In this document: one piece after another, positions 46,282 through 55,300 of the stretch
Position numbering within the stretch: position 1 is the stretch's first letter
Layout of the letters: every line of letters starts with the position of its first letter
Origin: Sphingomonas crocodyli
Lineage (GTDB): Bacteria > Pseudomonadota > Alphaproteobacteria > Sphingomonadales > Sphingomonadaceae
DNA length: 64,000 bases
Assembly (NCBI RefSeq): GCF_004005865.1
Contig: NZ_SACN01000001.1
Location: forward strand, 744,001 to 808,000
Reading direction: 5' to 3'
Position numbers and translations under genes: made by a program
Notes under the pieces: model-generated
The model's database searches: none
The model's input: the letters and a program-made list of their open reading frames with translations, nothing else
Told to the model about the DNA's origin: nothing

Positions 46282-47042
46282 CGCGCTGCACCGCTCGCGC
46301 CGGCCACCGTCAACCGCGCATCATAGTCGACGCCGTTGGTGTCTCGCCCGGCGATGGTCAGCGCCTCGCCTGCTGCCGCTTGCACGATCAGCCCGAACTG
46401 GGGGTCTTCGGCGACCGATGCCTGCACCTCGAACGATGCGAGCAAGGAGCCGTCCGCCGCTTTCACCTCGACACTTTCCAGATTGTAGGTCGGGATATTG
46501 GCGACGAAGCCGGTGTCCATCGGATGACGGAAGGCAAGCCGCAGTCGCGCCTCCTCGCCGACCGACCAGGCGCCGCCGCGCACCTCGCCAAGATGTTGCG
46601 CCCAATCGCCGCGCCCGCGACTGAGCGATGGCATCGAACAGCCGCCGCCGGCCGCATCCACCCACACCCCGCCGACCAGCCAGCTCCCGTCCGCCAGTTG
46701 CACGGCACCGCGCACCGGCGTGCGCTGATCGAGTTTGATGTTGGTCGATAGATAGGCGGCGGCTTTGAGCGGCCGATAGTCGACGGCAAGTGGTATCGGA
46801 TTGAGATCCGCAAGGATCAGTATGCGCCGCACGCCGGCGATGCCGCGCGCGTCGACCACGACCGGGAAGCTGCGCTGATTCTCGGCGATCATCGGCACGA
46901 TCACGCGGACGCGTGGATCGAAGCGCACCGGCCCGCCGTCCAGCAGGCGTTCCATACCGTCCCAATTGGGCGATCCCAACGGGTCGGCGGCCGATGCCGG
47001 CGCTGCGATCAGCGCGGCGGCGATCAGGGCTAGGCTCCGCAT
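46278..47042 (-). CDS. Quinoprotein-associated SoxYZ-like carrier
   Basis: 254 residues, signal peptide ending PASAAD. The N-terminal half is SoxY-like with a GGGC motif holding C135 (DAAGGGCSMPSLSRG), the C-terminal half SoxZ-like (LRLAFRHPMDTGFVANIPTYNLESVEVKAADG). In sulfur oxidation such carriers hold intermediates on the cysteine; in quinoprotein clusters their cargo is unknown. Its start lies 79 bp from the divergent rhodanese gene. Together with the metallohydrolase and the rhodanese it makes the typical accessory set of PQQ alcohol oxidation. Confidence 0.88.
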   Translation of the reverse strand: MRSLALIAAALIAAPASAADPLGSPNWDGMERLLDGGPVRFDPRVRVIVPMIAENQRSFPVVVDARGIAGVRRILILADLNPIPLAVDYRPLKAAAYLSTNIKLDQRTPVRGAVQLADGSWLVGGVWVDAAGGGCSMPSLSRGRGDWAQHLGEVRGGAWSVGEEARLRLAFRHPMDTGFVANIPTYNLESVEVKAADGSLLASFEVQASVAEDPQFGLIVQAAAGEALTIAGRDTNGVDYDARLTVAGASGAAR

Positions 47043-47121
47043 CCTCTCCTCCCAAAGGCCAAGCGTATCGGGAGGGGCAGGGCGCTACCATGACACCTTG
47101 GACCAATGATGCGGGTGGCAG

Positions 47122-47664
47122 ATGGCGATATTCGCGATGGCGGCGGCGTTGGCGATGGCGATCGGCCAGCCGGCGGTCGATCCGAATTTCGATCCGGTTA
47201 CCGGCTATCGGATTGCGCAGTATCGCGGCGTCGTGGCGGACGCCCCGGCCGGGGTGGATCGGATCACCGCCGCGCAGGTCGTCGCGCTGGTTCGAGACCA
47301 TGCCATCCTGATCGATGTGACCCCGGCGGAAGGTGGCATCCGCGATCCGCAATCGGGCCGCTGGCGGCTTGCAATGCCCCACCATACCATTCGCGGCGCG
47401 TACTGGTTTCCCGAGGCCGGGCGCGGCGCACTCGCACCCGATATCGAGCGGTGGTTCGTCGGAGGTGTCGATCGGCTTGGCGGCCGGCGGCGGGACAAAA
47501 CCCTCATCGTCTTCTGCCTCGCCGATTGCTGGATGAGCTGGAACGCCGCCCGCCGGCTGAAACAGGCGGGTTTCGGCGATGTGCGCTGGTTTGCCGACGG
47601 GCTGGATGGCTGGCGGGACGCCGGCCAGGCTACCAAGAGGGTCGAACCCTATCGCGGCCGATGA
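47122..47664 (+). CDS. Rhodanese-like quinoprotein accessory protein with C-x3-C-W motif
   Basis: 180 residues with an N-terminal hydrophobic signal (MAIFAMAAALAMAIG). The rhodanese fold has its active-site loop at 132-141: C132-LAD-C136-W137-MSWN, the motif that defines the PQQ-dependent catabolism-associated rhodanese family. It probably acts in the periplasm with the SoxYZ-like carrier. It is divergent from that carrier, and its stop is 12 bp before the convergent next gene. Confidence 0.88.
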   Translation: MAIFAMAAALAMAIGQPAVDPNFDPVTGYRIAQYRGVVADAPAGVDRITAAQVVALVRDHAILIDVTPAEGGIRDPQSGRWRLAMPHHTIRGAYWFPEAGRGALAPDIERWFVGGVDRLGGRRRDKTLIVFCLADCWMSWNAARRLKQAGFGDVRWFADGLDGWRDAGQATKRVEPYRGR

Positions 47665-47676
47665 TCGGCCATCGGG

Positions 47677-48096
47677 TCAGGATTGCGGCTCGAGCCAGAT
47701 GCGCCAGCCCTCGGCACCGTTGATCTGCAGCGTATAGGTTCCGGGCTGGCCGATCAGGTAGCGTCCCTCGCCGGCGCCCGCATGGTGGATGTTCTGGACG
47801 ACCTCACCGGCCGCATCCTTCAGATACATCACGAAAATCACGCCTTCGCTGTCGAAGCGGATCAGGGTTGGCCTGTCGACGGTGAAGGCCTCCGTGGTGA
47901 AGGACAGCCGCCCCGTCCAACGCGGGCCGCCATCCTCAAGGGCGATGCGGTCATAACAGGCTGCGCGAGACGGCAGATCGGCGATTGGACGGCACTTCGC
48001 CATCGCCGCACGCAGATCGCTCTGCGCGTGCGCCGCACCGGGCAGCGCAGCAGCGAGCGCTATCATCAACGCCGATCGGGATGCCGCCTTCCTCAT
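47677..48096 (-). CDS. Secreted protein of unknown function
   Basis: 139 residues from ATG 48096 with a signal peptide ending AAHAQS. The mature part has a cysteine pair (AKCRPIADLPSRAACYDRIA) and a beta-rich C-terminus (TGRLSFTTEAFTVDRPTLIRF; GRYLIGQPGTYTLQING). This architecture is frequent in small Sphingomonad periplasmic proteins. Divergent from exaA with the regulon motif in the 124-bp gap, so it may share its control. Function not recognised. Confidence 0.7.
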   Translation of the reverse strand: MRKAASRSALMIALAAALPGAAHAQSDLRAAMAKCRPIADLPSRAACYDRIALEDGGPRWTGRLSFTTEAFTVDRPTLIRFDSEGVIFVMYLKDAAGEVVQNIHHAGAGEGRYLIGQPGTYTLQINGAEGWRIWLEPQS

Positions 48097-48134
48097 CGCC
48101 GATGGTGTGCGGGGCGCCGGGGCCGGCGGCCATT

Positions 48135-48148
48135 GTCCTTTGGTGCAA
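48135..48148 (+). promoter_or_regulatory. Alcohol-regulon motif, copy before the alcohol dehydrogenase gene
   Basis: GTCCTTTGGTGCAA, ending 72 bp upstream of the alcohol dehydrogenase start. It is flanked by two direct copies of ATTGTCC (48132-48138 and 48148-48154), which suggests a two-site binding element. Confidence 0.58.
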
Positions 48149-48220
48149 TTGTCCCGCCGGTTGGCCGCGCCGACAAAACCATCCGAACCCGCCCGATGCG
48201 GGACAGGAGGGGTAGAGCAA

Positions 48221-50077
48221 ATGACAGGACGCACTTTCTATCGGACCCTGCTGGCCACCGCCGCCCTTTGCGGCGCGCCGATCGCCGCGCAGATGCCAGC
48301 ACAACCGCACGATTACACCAAGCCGGGCGTCAGCTGGGACGACATCCTCAACGACGAGACCAGCACCGACAATGTGCTGATGTACGGCGCGGGAGTCCGC
48401 GCGCAGCGTTACAGCCAGCTCGATAAGATCAACGCGTCCAACGCCAAGACGCTCAAACCCAAATGGACCTTCTCATTCGGCGACGAGCGCCAGCGCGGGC
48501 AGGAGGGGCAGGCGCTGATCTATGACGGCGTCATCTACATCACTGCATCCTACAGCCGCATCTTCGCGCTCGATGCGCGCACCGGCAAAAAGCTGTGGTC
48601 CTACAGCTATCGCCTGCCCGACGACATTCGCCCGTGTTGCGACGTCGTCAATCGCGGCGCCGCCATCTATGGCGACAAGATCTTCATGGGCACGCTCGAC
48701 GCCGGCATGATCGCGCTCGACCGCAAGACCGGCAAGCTGATCTGGAAGAAGAAGTTCCAGGATCACACCGCCGGCTACACGATGACGGGCGCTCCCACGA
48801 TCGTGAAGGATGCCAAGACCGGCAAAGTCATGCTGATCCACGGTTCGTCGGGCGACGAATTCGGCGCGGTCGGCGAACTCTACGCCCGCGATCCCGACAC
48901 GGGCGAGGAGCTGTGGATGCGCCCGATGGTCGAGGGGCATCAGGGCCGCCTTGCCGGCAAGCCATCCTCCTACACCGGCAACCCCAAGGCACCGTCTTGG
49001 CCGAACGACAAGGACGGCAAGAAGGTCGAGGCGTGGCATCACGGCGGCGGCGCACCGTGGCAATCGGCCACCTATGACGTGAAGACCAACACGATCGTTA
49101 TCGGCACCGGCAACCCCGCGCCGTGGAACACCAACAAGCGTTCGCCGGGCGACAGCCTCTATACGTCGGGCCAGATATACATCGAGCCGTCGACGGGTGA
49201 ACCGGTCGGCTTCTTCCAGCACACGCCCAACGATGCGTGGGATTTCTCGGGCAACAATCCGATCGTGCTGTTCGATCTGAAGAAGGACGGCAAGACGATC
49301 CGCGCGGGCGCCCACGCCGATCGCAACGGCTATTTCTTCCTGACCGATCTCGACACGATGACGAAGCGTGACGGCCGCATTTCCAAGCAGGTCGGCGGTG
49401 CGCTCGCCATCTATCCGTTCGTGCCCGATATCAGCTGGGCCAGCAGCTGGGACGTCAAGAAGGGCCGCCCGAACGAGAACCCCGGTCAGCGTCCGCCGAA
49501 TCCCGAACCCGGCCAGGAAAAGGGCAAGGTGATTCAGGTGACGCCGAACTTCCTGGGCGGCACGAACTGGATGCCGATGTCCTACAATCCGGACACCAAC
49601 CTCTTCTACATTCCGTCGAACGACTGGAAGGAAGATTACTGGACCGAGAATGTCACCTACGCGAAAGGCGCAGCCTATCTGGGCCAGGGCTTCCGCATCA
49701 AGCGCACCCACCCCGACCATGTCGGCGTGCTGCGCGCGCTCGATCCGGTCACCGGCAAGATTGCGTGGGAAGCCAAGGAGCATCTGCCGCTGTGGGGCGG
49801 CAACCTGACGACCAAGGGCAATATCGTCGTTCAGGGCACCAGCGACGGATACATGAAGGTGTTCGACGCGAAGACCGGCGAGGAACTCTACAAATTCCAG
49901 ACCGGATCGGGCGTCGTCTCGGTGCCGATCACGTGGGAGATGGACGGCAAGCAATATATCGGCCTTGCCTCCGGCTATGGCGGCGCGGTGCCTCTGTGGG
50001 GCGGCGACATGGCCGATCTGACCAAGACGGTCAGCCAGGGCGGCTCCTTCTGGGTGTTCGAACTGCCGGATAGCTGA
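48221..50077 (+). CDS. exaA: Quinoprotein (PQQ) alcohol dehydrogenase, ExaA-like
   Basis: 618 residues from ATG 48221 (ribosome site AGGAGGGG). Signal peptide ending near IAAQ. Eight-bladed propeller with tryptophan-docking motifs; the vicinal disulphide C139-C140 (RPCCDVV) that stacks on PQQ; and the catalytic aspartate D341 in NDAWDFSGNNP. The residue two after D341 is serine, not aspartate, so the enzyme is expected to be calcium-dependent rather than lanthanide-dependent. No C-terminal haem domain, so it needs the separate cytochrome c550. It oxidises ethanol and other short alcohols to aldehydes in the periplasm. Confidence 0.95.
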   Translation: MTGRTFYRTLLATAALCGAPIAAQMPAQPHDYTKPGVSWDDILNDETSTDNVLMYGAGVRAQRYSQLDKINASNAKTLKPKWTFSFGDERQRGQEGQALIYDGVIYITASYSRIFALDARTGKKLWSYSYRLPDDIRPCCDVVNRGAAIYGDKIFMGTLDAGMIALDRKTGKLIWKKKFQDHTAGYTMTGAPTIVKDAKTGKVMLIHGSSGDEFGAVGELYARDPDTGEELWMRPMVEGHQGRLAGKPSSYTGNPKAPSWPNDKDGKKVEAWHHGGGAPWQSATYDVKTNTIVIGTGNPAPWNTNKRSPGDSLYTSGQIYIEPSTGEPVGFFQHTPNDAWDFSGNNPIVLFDLKKDGKTIRAGAHADRNGYFFLTDLDTMTKRDGRISKQVGGALAIYPFVPDISWASSWDVKKGRPNENPGQRPPNPEPGQEKGKVIQVTPNFLGGTNWMPMSYNPDTNLFYIPSNDWKEDYWTENVTYAKGAAYLGQGFRIKRTHPDHVGVLRALDPVTGKIAWEAKEHLPLWGGNLTTKGNIVVQGTSDGYMKVFDAKTGEELYKFQTGSGVVSVPITWEMDGKQYIGLASGYGGAVPLWGGDMADLTKTVSQGGSFWVFELPDS

Positions 50078-50086
50078 GCGGGGCGG

Positions 50087-50127
50087 GGGCCGTCCGGGCG
50101 CGATCCTGTCGCGTCGGATGGCCCTTT
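50087..50127 (+). terminator. Terminator-like hairpin after the alcohol dehydrogenase gene
   Basis: Outer stem GGGCCGTCCG with CGGATGGCCC (50087-50096 and 50115-50124), plus an inner GCGCGA/TCGCGT extension, followed by TTT. A short T-run makes it a moderate rather than strong terminator. Confidence 0.6.
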
Positions 50128-50162
50128 CCGCTCATGCATCCCGCTTTTCAAGGACAAGCACC

Positions 50163-50816
50163 ATGCGCCAACTCACCCTGCTGGGCGCTGCGATCATGGC
50201 GATGGCCGCTCCTGCCGGCGCGCAACAGATGATCGTTAACGTCAATGTTGAGGAACGACCGTCGCCCTGGGTCGTGGGCACCTGCACGATCGGCCCGAAG
50301 GCCGAATGCCCCAATGCCGACCTCAGCTTCGCCGATCTCAAGAATGCCGATCTCACCGGCGCCAATCTCGCCGGCGCGCGACTGCCCCGCGCCGACCTGC
50401 GCCACGCAAATCTTTCAGGCGCCAACCTCTCGGGCGCGGATCTGGACGGCGCGCGGATGGAAACCGCCTTCATGAACGGCACCGACCTGCGCCGTGCAAG
50501 CCTGCGCGGCACCGACCTGACCTTCATCCGCGCCGGCCACGCCATCTTCGACGACGCCGATCTGACCGCCGCGACGCTCGAAAAAGCCTTCCTTAAGGGA
50601 TCGAGCTTCCAGCGCGTCCGCCTGATCAACGCCGATCTTCAGGAAGCCAAATTCTACGAGGTGAACCTGTCGGGCGCGACGATGCAGAACAGCCGCCTGC
50701 GCTTCGCGATCTTTCAGGACGCCTTCATGGGCGGCTGCACCGGATGCCCGGTCAACTGGCAGAAAGGCGACACCGTCTGGGAGGCCGAAGCCAAGGAGAG
50801 AGGGCGTAATCGATAG
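50163..50816 (+). CDS. Secreted pentapeptide-repeat protein
   Basis: 217 residues from ATG 50163, signal peptide ending AGAQQM. From about residue 50 it has roughly 20 A(D/N)Lxx repeats (NADLSFADLKNADLTGANLA) forming a right-handed beta helix, and a short C-terminal segment with two cysteines (GGCTGCPVNW). An N-terminal CTIGPKAECP adds another cysteine pair. Such periplasmic helices have no general enzyme role. Located right after exaA; whether it is part of the alcohol system is not known. Confidence 0.85.
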   Translation: MRQLTLLGAAIMAMAAPAGAQQMIVNVNVEERPSPWVVGTCTIGPKAECPNADLSFADLKNADLTGANLAGARLPRADLRHANLSGANLSGADLDGARMETAFMNGTDLRRASLRGTDLTFIRAGHAIFDDADLTAATLEKAFLKGSSFQRVRLINADLQEAKFYEVNLSGATMQNSRLRFAIFQDAFMGGCTGCPVNWQKGDTVWEAEAKERGRNR

Positions 50817-50949
50817 GCTTCAAGGTCGTCGCTATCCGGGCTTAGAACTGCGGGGCGGGGGACGATGGCATCGACCAAGCGCGAGCGACTTTGAATCACG
50901 CGGCTTAGCGGCTAGCGATGCGATGCGTTCCACTGTTTCTGAGCCCTCG

Positions 50950-51801
50950 ATGCCCGACAAGCTGAAGATTCTGCTGCAGCACATTCTGCCCAAACAGGCG
51001 CTGACCGTCGCTGCCGGTCGTGTCGCGAGCGCGCGGTGGGCATCGGTGACCCCGACGCTGATCCGTTTGTTCGTTCGCAAATATGGCGTCGACATGACCG
51101 AGGCCGCAAATCCGGACATAGGCAGTTATCCCAGTTTTAACGACTTCTTCACCCGTCCGCTCCGCCCGGACGCTCGCCCGATCGCAGGCGCGGATTTCAT
51201 CTGTCCGGTCGATGGCGCCATCAGCCAGCTGGGCGAGATCGATGATGACCGCATCATTCAAGCTAAGGGGCATCATTTCACCACCACCGATCTGATTGGT
51301 GGCGACGTCGATCTTGCGGCCAGGTTTCAGCACGGCAGCTTTGCCAATCTGTATCTGTCCCCCAAAGACTATCATCGCCTGCACATGCCCTGCGACGGCA
51401 GGCTGGTGAGCATGACCTACGTCCCCGGTGGCCTCTTCTCGGTGAACCCGACGACGGCGCGCGGCGTGCCCAATCTCTTCGCGCGCAACGAGCGGGTGGT
51501 GTGCATCTTCGATTCTCCGACACACGGATTGTTTGCGATGGTCCTTGTGGGCGCCACGATCGTGGGCAGTATCTCCGTCGTATGGCACGGAGTGGTGAAC
51601 GCCAAGCGTACCGGCAAGCTCGCCCGATGGGACTATGGCGATCAGGATATTTCCCTCGCCAAAGGTGCGGAGATGGGCCGGTTTTTGCTCGGTTCGACAG
51701 TCGTGCTGCTTTTCGAACGGGACGTGATCGGCTTTGAGGAAAGCTGGGCGCCCGAACGGTCGGTCCGCATGGGCGAGGCGATGGGCCACGGTGTTAGTTG
51801 A
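50950..51801 (+). CDS. psd: Phosphatidylserine decarboxylase, E. coli type
   Basis: 283 residues from ATG 50950; it aligns by eye over its whole length with E. coli Psd (LLQHILPKQ, FFTRPLRPDARPI, DGAISQLGEI, LSPKDYHRLHMPC, VPGGLFSVN, VPNLFARNERVVC, LVGATIVGSISVVW, KGAEMGRFLLGSTVVLLF). Catalytic D88 and H144 and the self-cleavage site G248-S249-T250 (pyruvoyl formation at the serine) are present. It makes phosphatidylethanolamine in the inner membrane. Alphaproteobacteria usually carry the short Psd type, so this gene may be an extra or transferred copy. Confidence 0.92.
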   Translation: MPDKLKILLQHILPKQALTVAAGRVASARWASVTPTLIRLFVRKYGVDMTEAANPDIGSYPSFNDFFTRPLRPDARPIAGADFICPVDGAISQLGEIDDDRIIQAKGHHFTTTDLIGGDVDLAARFQHGSFANLYLSPKDYHRLHMPCDGRLVSMTYVPGGLFSVNPTTARGVPNLFARNERVVCIFDSPTHGLFAMVLVGATIVGSISVVWHGVVNAKRTGKLARWDYGDQDISLAKGAEMGRFLLGSTVVLLFERDVIGFEESWAPERSVRMGEAMGHGVS

Positions 51802-51804
51802 CAG

Positions 51805-52173
51805 GTGAAGGTGTTTTTCGATGGCGGATGCCGCTCTGATCCGGTGGGTATGGAACTGGCGGTCGTCATTGCCGGGCGCGCAACCATCAAGCGGAATCTT
51901 GGGCCGGGAACCGGCATGGATGCGGAATGGCTCGCGCTGATTGAAGCGATGCGCCTTGCCCATCAGCATGATCTGACAGACCCCGTGCTGCTGGGCGATG
52001 CCGCCGCGGTGATCGCGCAGGCCAATGGATCTGTCCGCTGCCCTCCTGCCTACCTGCATCACATGCAGGCCTTTCGCGCGCTTCCACGGCCCGCCGGGCG
52101 TGTGCGGATCCGATATGTGAAACGGACGCAGAACCTCGCAGGCATTGCGCTGGCAAGGCTGCATGAGCGTTAA
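51805..52173 (+). CDS. RNase H-like protein lacking the last catalytic aspartate
   Basis: 122 residues. Ribonuclease H fold markers: D6 in VFFDGGCRSDP, E41 in DAEWLALIEAM and D65 in LLGDAAAVIAQANG. At the position of the fourth acidic residue (pattern N-x-x-x-D-x-L-A) the sequence reads NLAGIALARL, so that aspartate is absent and activity may be weak or changed. Starts 3 bp after the psd stop, so it is probably cotranscribed. Confidence 0.75.
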   Translation: MKVFFDGGCRSDPVGMELAVVIAGRATIKRNLGPGTGMDAEWLALIEAMRLAHQHDLTDPVLLGDAAAVIAQANGSVRCPPAYLHHMQAFRALPRPAGRVRIRYVKRTQNLAGIALARLHER

Positions 52174-52188
52174 GCGAGCGATCCGCCG

Positions 52189-52368
52189 ATGCGTACGAGG
52201 CTCAGCATCTGCTTACGGAAACGGCGTTTCCGGTCGGAGGCTGATGCCATCGCCGTTGCTCAAGCGACCGAGATCGTGCTGATGCCTTACCGATGCGACA
52301 GGTGCCGACATTTTCATCTCACCAGCCGAACGAAAGGCAAGCGCCCCGCACCGCTTCAACGACGTTAA
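52189..52368 (+). CDS. Small Cys-x2-Cys zinc-ribbon-like protein
   Basis: 59 residues in a gap that otherwise looks empty. It starts MRTRLSICLRKRRF and contains YRCDRCRHFHLTSR followed by KGKRPAP. The pattern of an N-terminal KRRF helix, an ADAIAVA helix, then C-x2-C-x2-F/W-H-x-T-S is one I know from small Sphingomonad and other alphaproteobacterial proteins. The two cysteines and two histidines could bind zinc. It follows the RNase H-like gene by 15 bp on the same strand. No strong ribosome site, so coupling is possible. Confidence 0.65.
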   Translation: MRTRLSICLRKRRFRSEADAIAVAQATEIVLMPYRCDRCRHFHLTSRTKGKRPAPLQRR

Positions 52369-52390
52369 CAATGGTCTCTCTGCCTCCCGA

Positions 52391-55300
52391 CTAATAATCC
52401 TTCGAATAGCGTAGCCCCACATTCGATCCGCCGAACGATCCGGTCTGGCTGAGGATGCTCAGCGCCTTGGACAGGGCGATTTCGAGCTGGGTGGCGGTGA
52501 AGCCGCGGGCGTCGGTGATGATTTCGACATAGATGTCGTTGGAGATGTACTGCCCGGCGGCGAGTGCGGTACCGCGGCCGGCGGTCTTGTCCGCGCCCAG
52601 CACGCGCAGCCGATCGATGCCCGAGGCGGAGCGCAGTTTGCCGAGCGGGTTGAGGCCGCCGCCCGATCCGCGCAGCGAGTTGAGCGCGGCGGCGAGTTGG
52701 ATCGCCTGCGTGGGCGACAGCGACGTCACCGAACTCCCGAACAGCAGGCGCGACAGCACTTCGTCCTGCGGCAGGTTGGGCGTGGAAGTGAACGTCACCT
52801 GCGGGTTCATCGCGCGGCCGCCGATGTTGATCGTCGCGGTCACGCCCTCGACCGTGGTGTCGGCCGACAGATCGAGCTGGGGATCGGTAATCGGCCCGCC
52901 CTGGAAGCGAACCTCGCCATCCTCGTCCAGATCGAAGCGACGCCCGGCGAAGCTGTAGGTGCCGCGCACGACCTGCAGCGTGCCGGTGACGCGCGGATCG
53001 GTGGCGGTGCCGCCGACGCGCAGGTCGGTCGCCCATTCGGCTTCCAGACCCATGCCGCTGACGAACAATTTGTTGTCGGCGCGGATGCGGATGTCGAGCT
53101 TCCAGTCGCTGGGCACGCCGCCGTCCTGCGCTGCGCCGGGTTTTACCGGCTGATCGGTGCGGCGGCGGATGCCGGTGAGTTCGGGCACCTCCGCCGCGCC
53201 CTGCCGGATGATCTGGTAACGCGCCTCGGGGATCGTCAGATCGCCCTTGATCAGCGCACCGGCCGCCTTGCTGTTGGTGATCGCGATCGTGCCCGAGACG
53301 GTGGCGCCCAACGCATCGCTGCGCGCAAGCTGGGCGCGGCGCAGTTCGGCCTTGAGGTCGCTCGGGAAGCCGCTTGCCGCGTCGAGGCCGATCGTGCCGC
53401 TGGCGCTCAAACTGCCGGCCCCCGCCTTGCCCGTCAGTTTCGTCAGGATCAGCGACGATTGGGTGAAGCGGCCGTCGATCGCCAGATCGCTGATGACGGT
53501 GCCGTAGGTGTCGTTCTGGTACCGCAGCGCATTGGCGCGCACCACGCCGGTCAGGGTCGGGCGATCGAGTCGCCCGCCGAAATCGGCGCCGACGGCGACC
53601 GGCCCGCTGACCGTCTGACCGCCGATGCCCGTCAGCGTCCACAGCACTTCGGCCGGGCCGTTATAGCGGATCCCGCCGGAAAGCGGCGCGGCGAACAGCC
53701 GTTCGGACAAGGTCGCGCCCTCAGCCAGCGGCACGAGCCGCGCCTGCATCCGACCCACGATCCCGCCGCCACGGCGGATCAGCGCGCGCATCTCGCCACC
53801 GCCTTCGCCCAGCGTGCCGAGCAAGGCGATATCGACCGGGGCCGAGACGACATAGGCCGCCGTCCGCGTGAAGCGCGCGATATCGAGCCGTGCGCGGACT
53901 GCGGGCACGGTCGCCCCGGCGGGCTGGCTATAGTCGATCGTGCCCGTCGCGCGGCCGCCCAGCCCGAGGCCGGGCATGAACGCCTGCACGATCGATACAT
54001 CCATATTGGCGAGCCGCGCCTTGAGCGCCGTCGCGCGGCCATAAGTGCCGCTGAGTTCGACCTTGCCCTGCGGGACCACCAACGTCGCGGGCTGGAGCGT
54101 CCAGTCGGCCCCCGCCTTGGTCGCGACGGCGGGCGCGGCGAGCGAGAAAGCGATGCCGTTGGCGCGGCCCTTGGCATTGGCGACGACGCGATCGGGTGCG
54201 AGCGACGCCTGCATCTGCACATCGAACGGCACGCCGCTGCGCCCGTCGGCGATCAGGGCCACGGTGCCGCGCCCCTTGTCATAGGCGATGCGACCCTGCG
54301 CGCGGTTGATCATATTCTCGCCCTGCCGCACGTCCTGCAGCGTGAAGCGGCCGTTGATCGAGGGGCCGGATGAAGCAAGGACGGCGCGCGCCGTGATCGT
54401 CCCCGCGCCGATCACGATCGGGACCGGGCCGGGAATGCGCGCCGCGGCGGCCTTCACGTCGAGATCGACGCGCTGGTCGGCACCGGCGGCGGCGAGCACC
54501 GCGCTGCCGTTGAGGCCCGAACCCGCGACGGTCAGTGTGCCGGCAAACGGCCCCTGGCGCGTCTGGGTGAGGCTGCCCGACAGGTCGATCCCGGCGAAGG
54601 TCGCCTTGCGGATGTCGAGACCCATCGGCCCGCGGCCATAGCGGACGAGCAGATCGGCATCGAGCGGACCATAGGCGGAAACGCCCTTCGCGCGCACCGC
54701 ATAACCGGTGGGCACGCCGCGCAACTCGGCCTCGACATCGCGCAGGTCGACCCCGAAGCCGGGCCGCGCGGCGCGCAAGCGGACGAGCGGACGTTCGAGC
54801 GTGCCCGACGCCGTGACCGCGATGGGGCCGTACAGCTTCGACATCGCACGGGCGTTGAGCGCGATGCGGCCCGTATCGATATTGTAGCTGCCGCTGCCCC
54901 CCGTGATCGTGAAGGCGGGCGCGGTGAGGCGCAGGCCGGTGAGCGAGGCGGTGCCATTCTCATCGAAGCCGAAGCGCGCCGTCGTCACCGCATTGCCGCC
55001 CAGCGTGTCGCGCAAGGTGGCGTTATCGAGGCTGCGCGTCAGGACACGAACGACGCCCTGAATGCCGAAGCCACCCTTGGGGCCGGGCACCAGTTTCGCG
55101 TCGGTGGTCAGGCTGATCCGGCCAAGGCCGTCGATCCGATAATCGTTGACGCGCCCCTTGATCGCGCCGGTGTAGCGCCCCTTGGCCGGATCGACGAGGA
55201 TCAAAGCGGTCGCGTCGATCTGCGACGATCGCAGGCGCAGATTGTCCGACATCAATCGCCCGTCGGACCAAGCGAGATCGCCGTCGATCTTGAGGCCGGT

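Noticed and set aside
47093..47106. ACACCTTGGACCAA as a fifth alcohol-regulon motif
   Set aside because: It lacks the GTAC core and ends only 15 bp before the rhodanese start, unlike the other copies.
52216..52232. CGGAAAC-GGC-GTTTCCG as a terminator between the RNase H-like gene and tamB
   Set aside because: It has no T-run and lies inside the 59-residue gene.
52697..54373. 558-codon open frame antisense to tamB (and another at 55397-56626)
   Set aside because: Low-complexity shadow frames of tamB.
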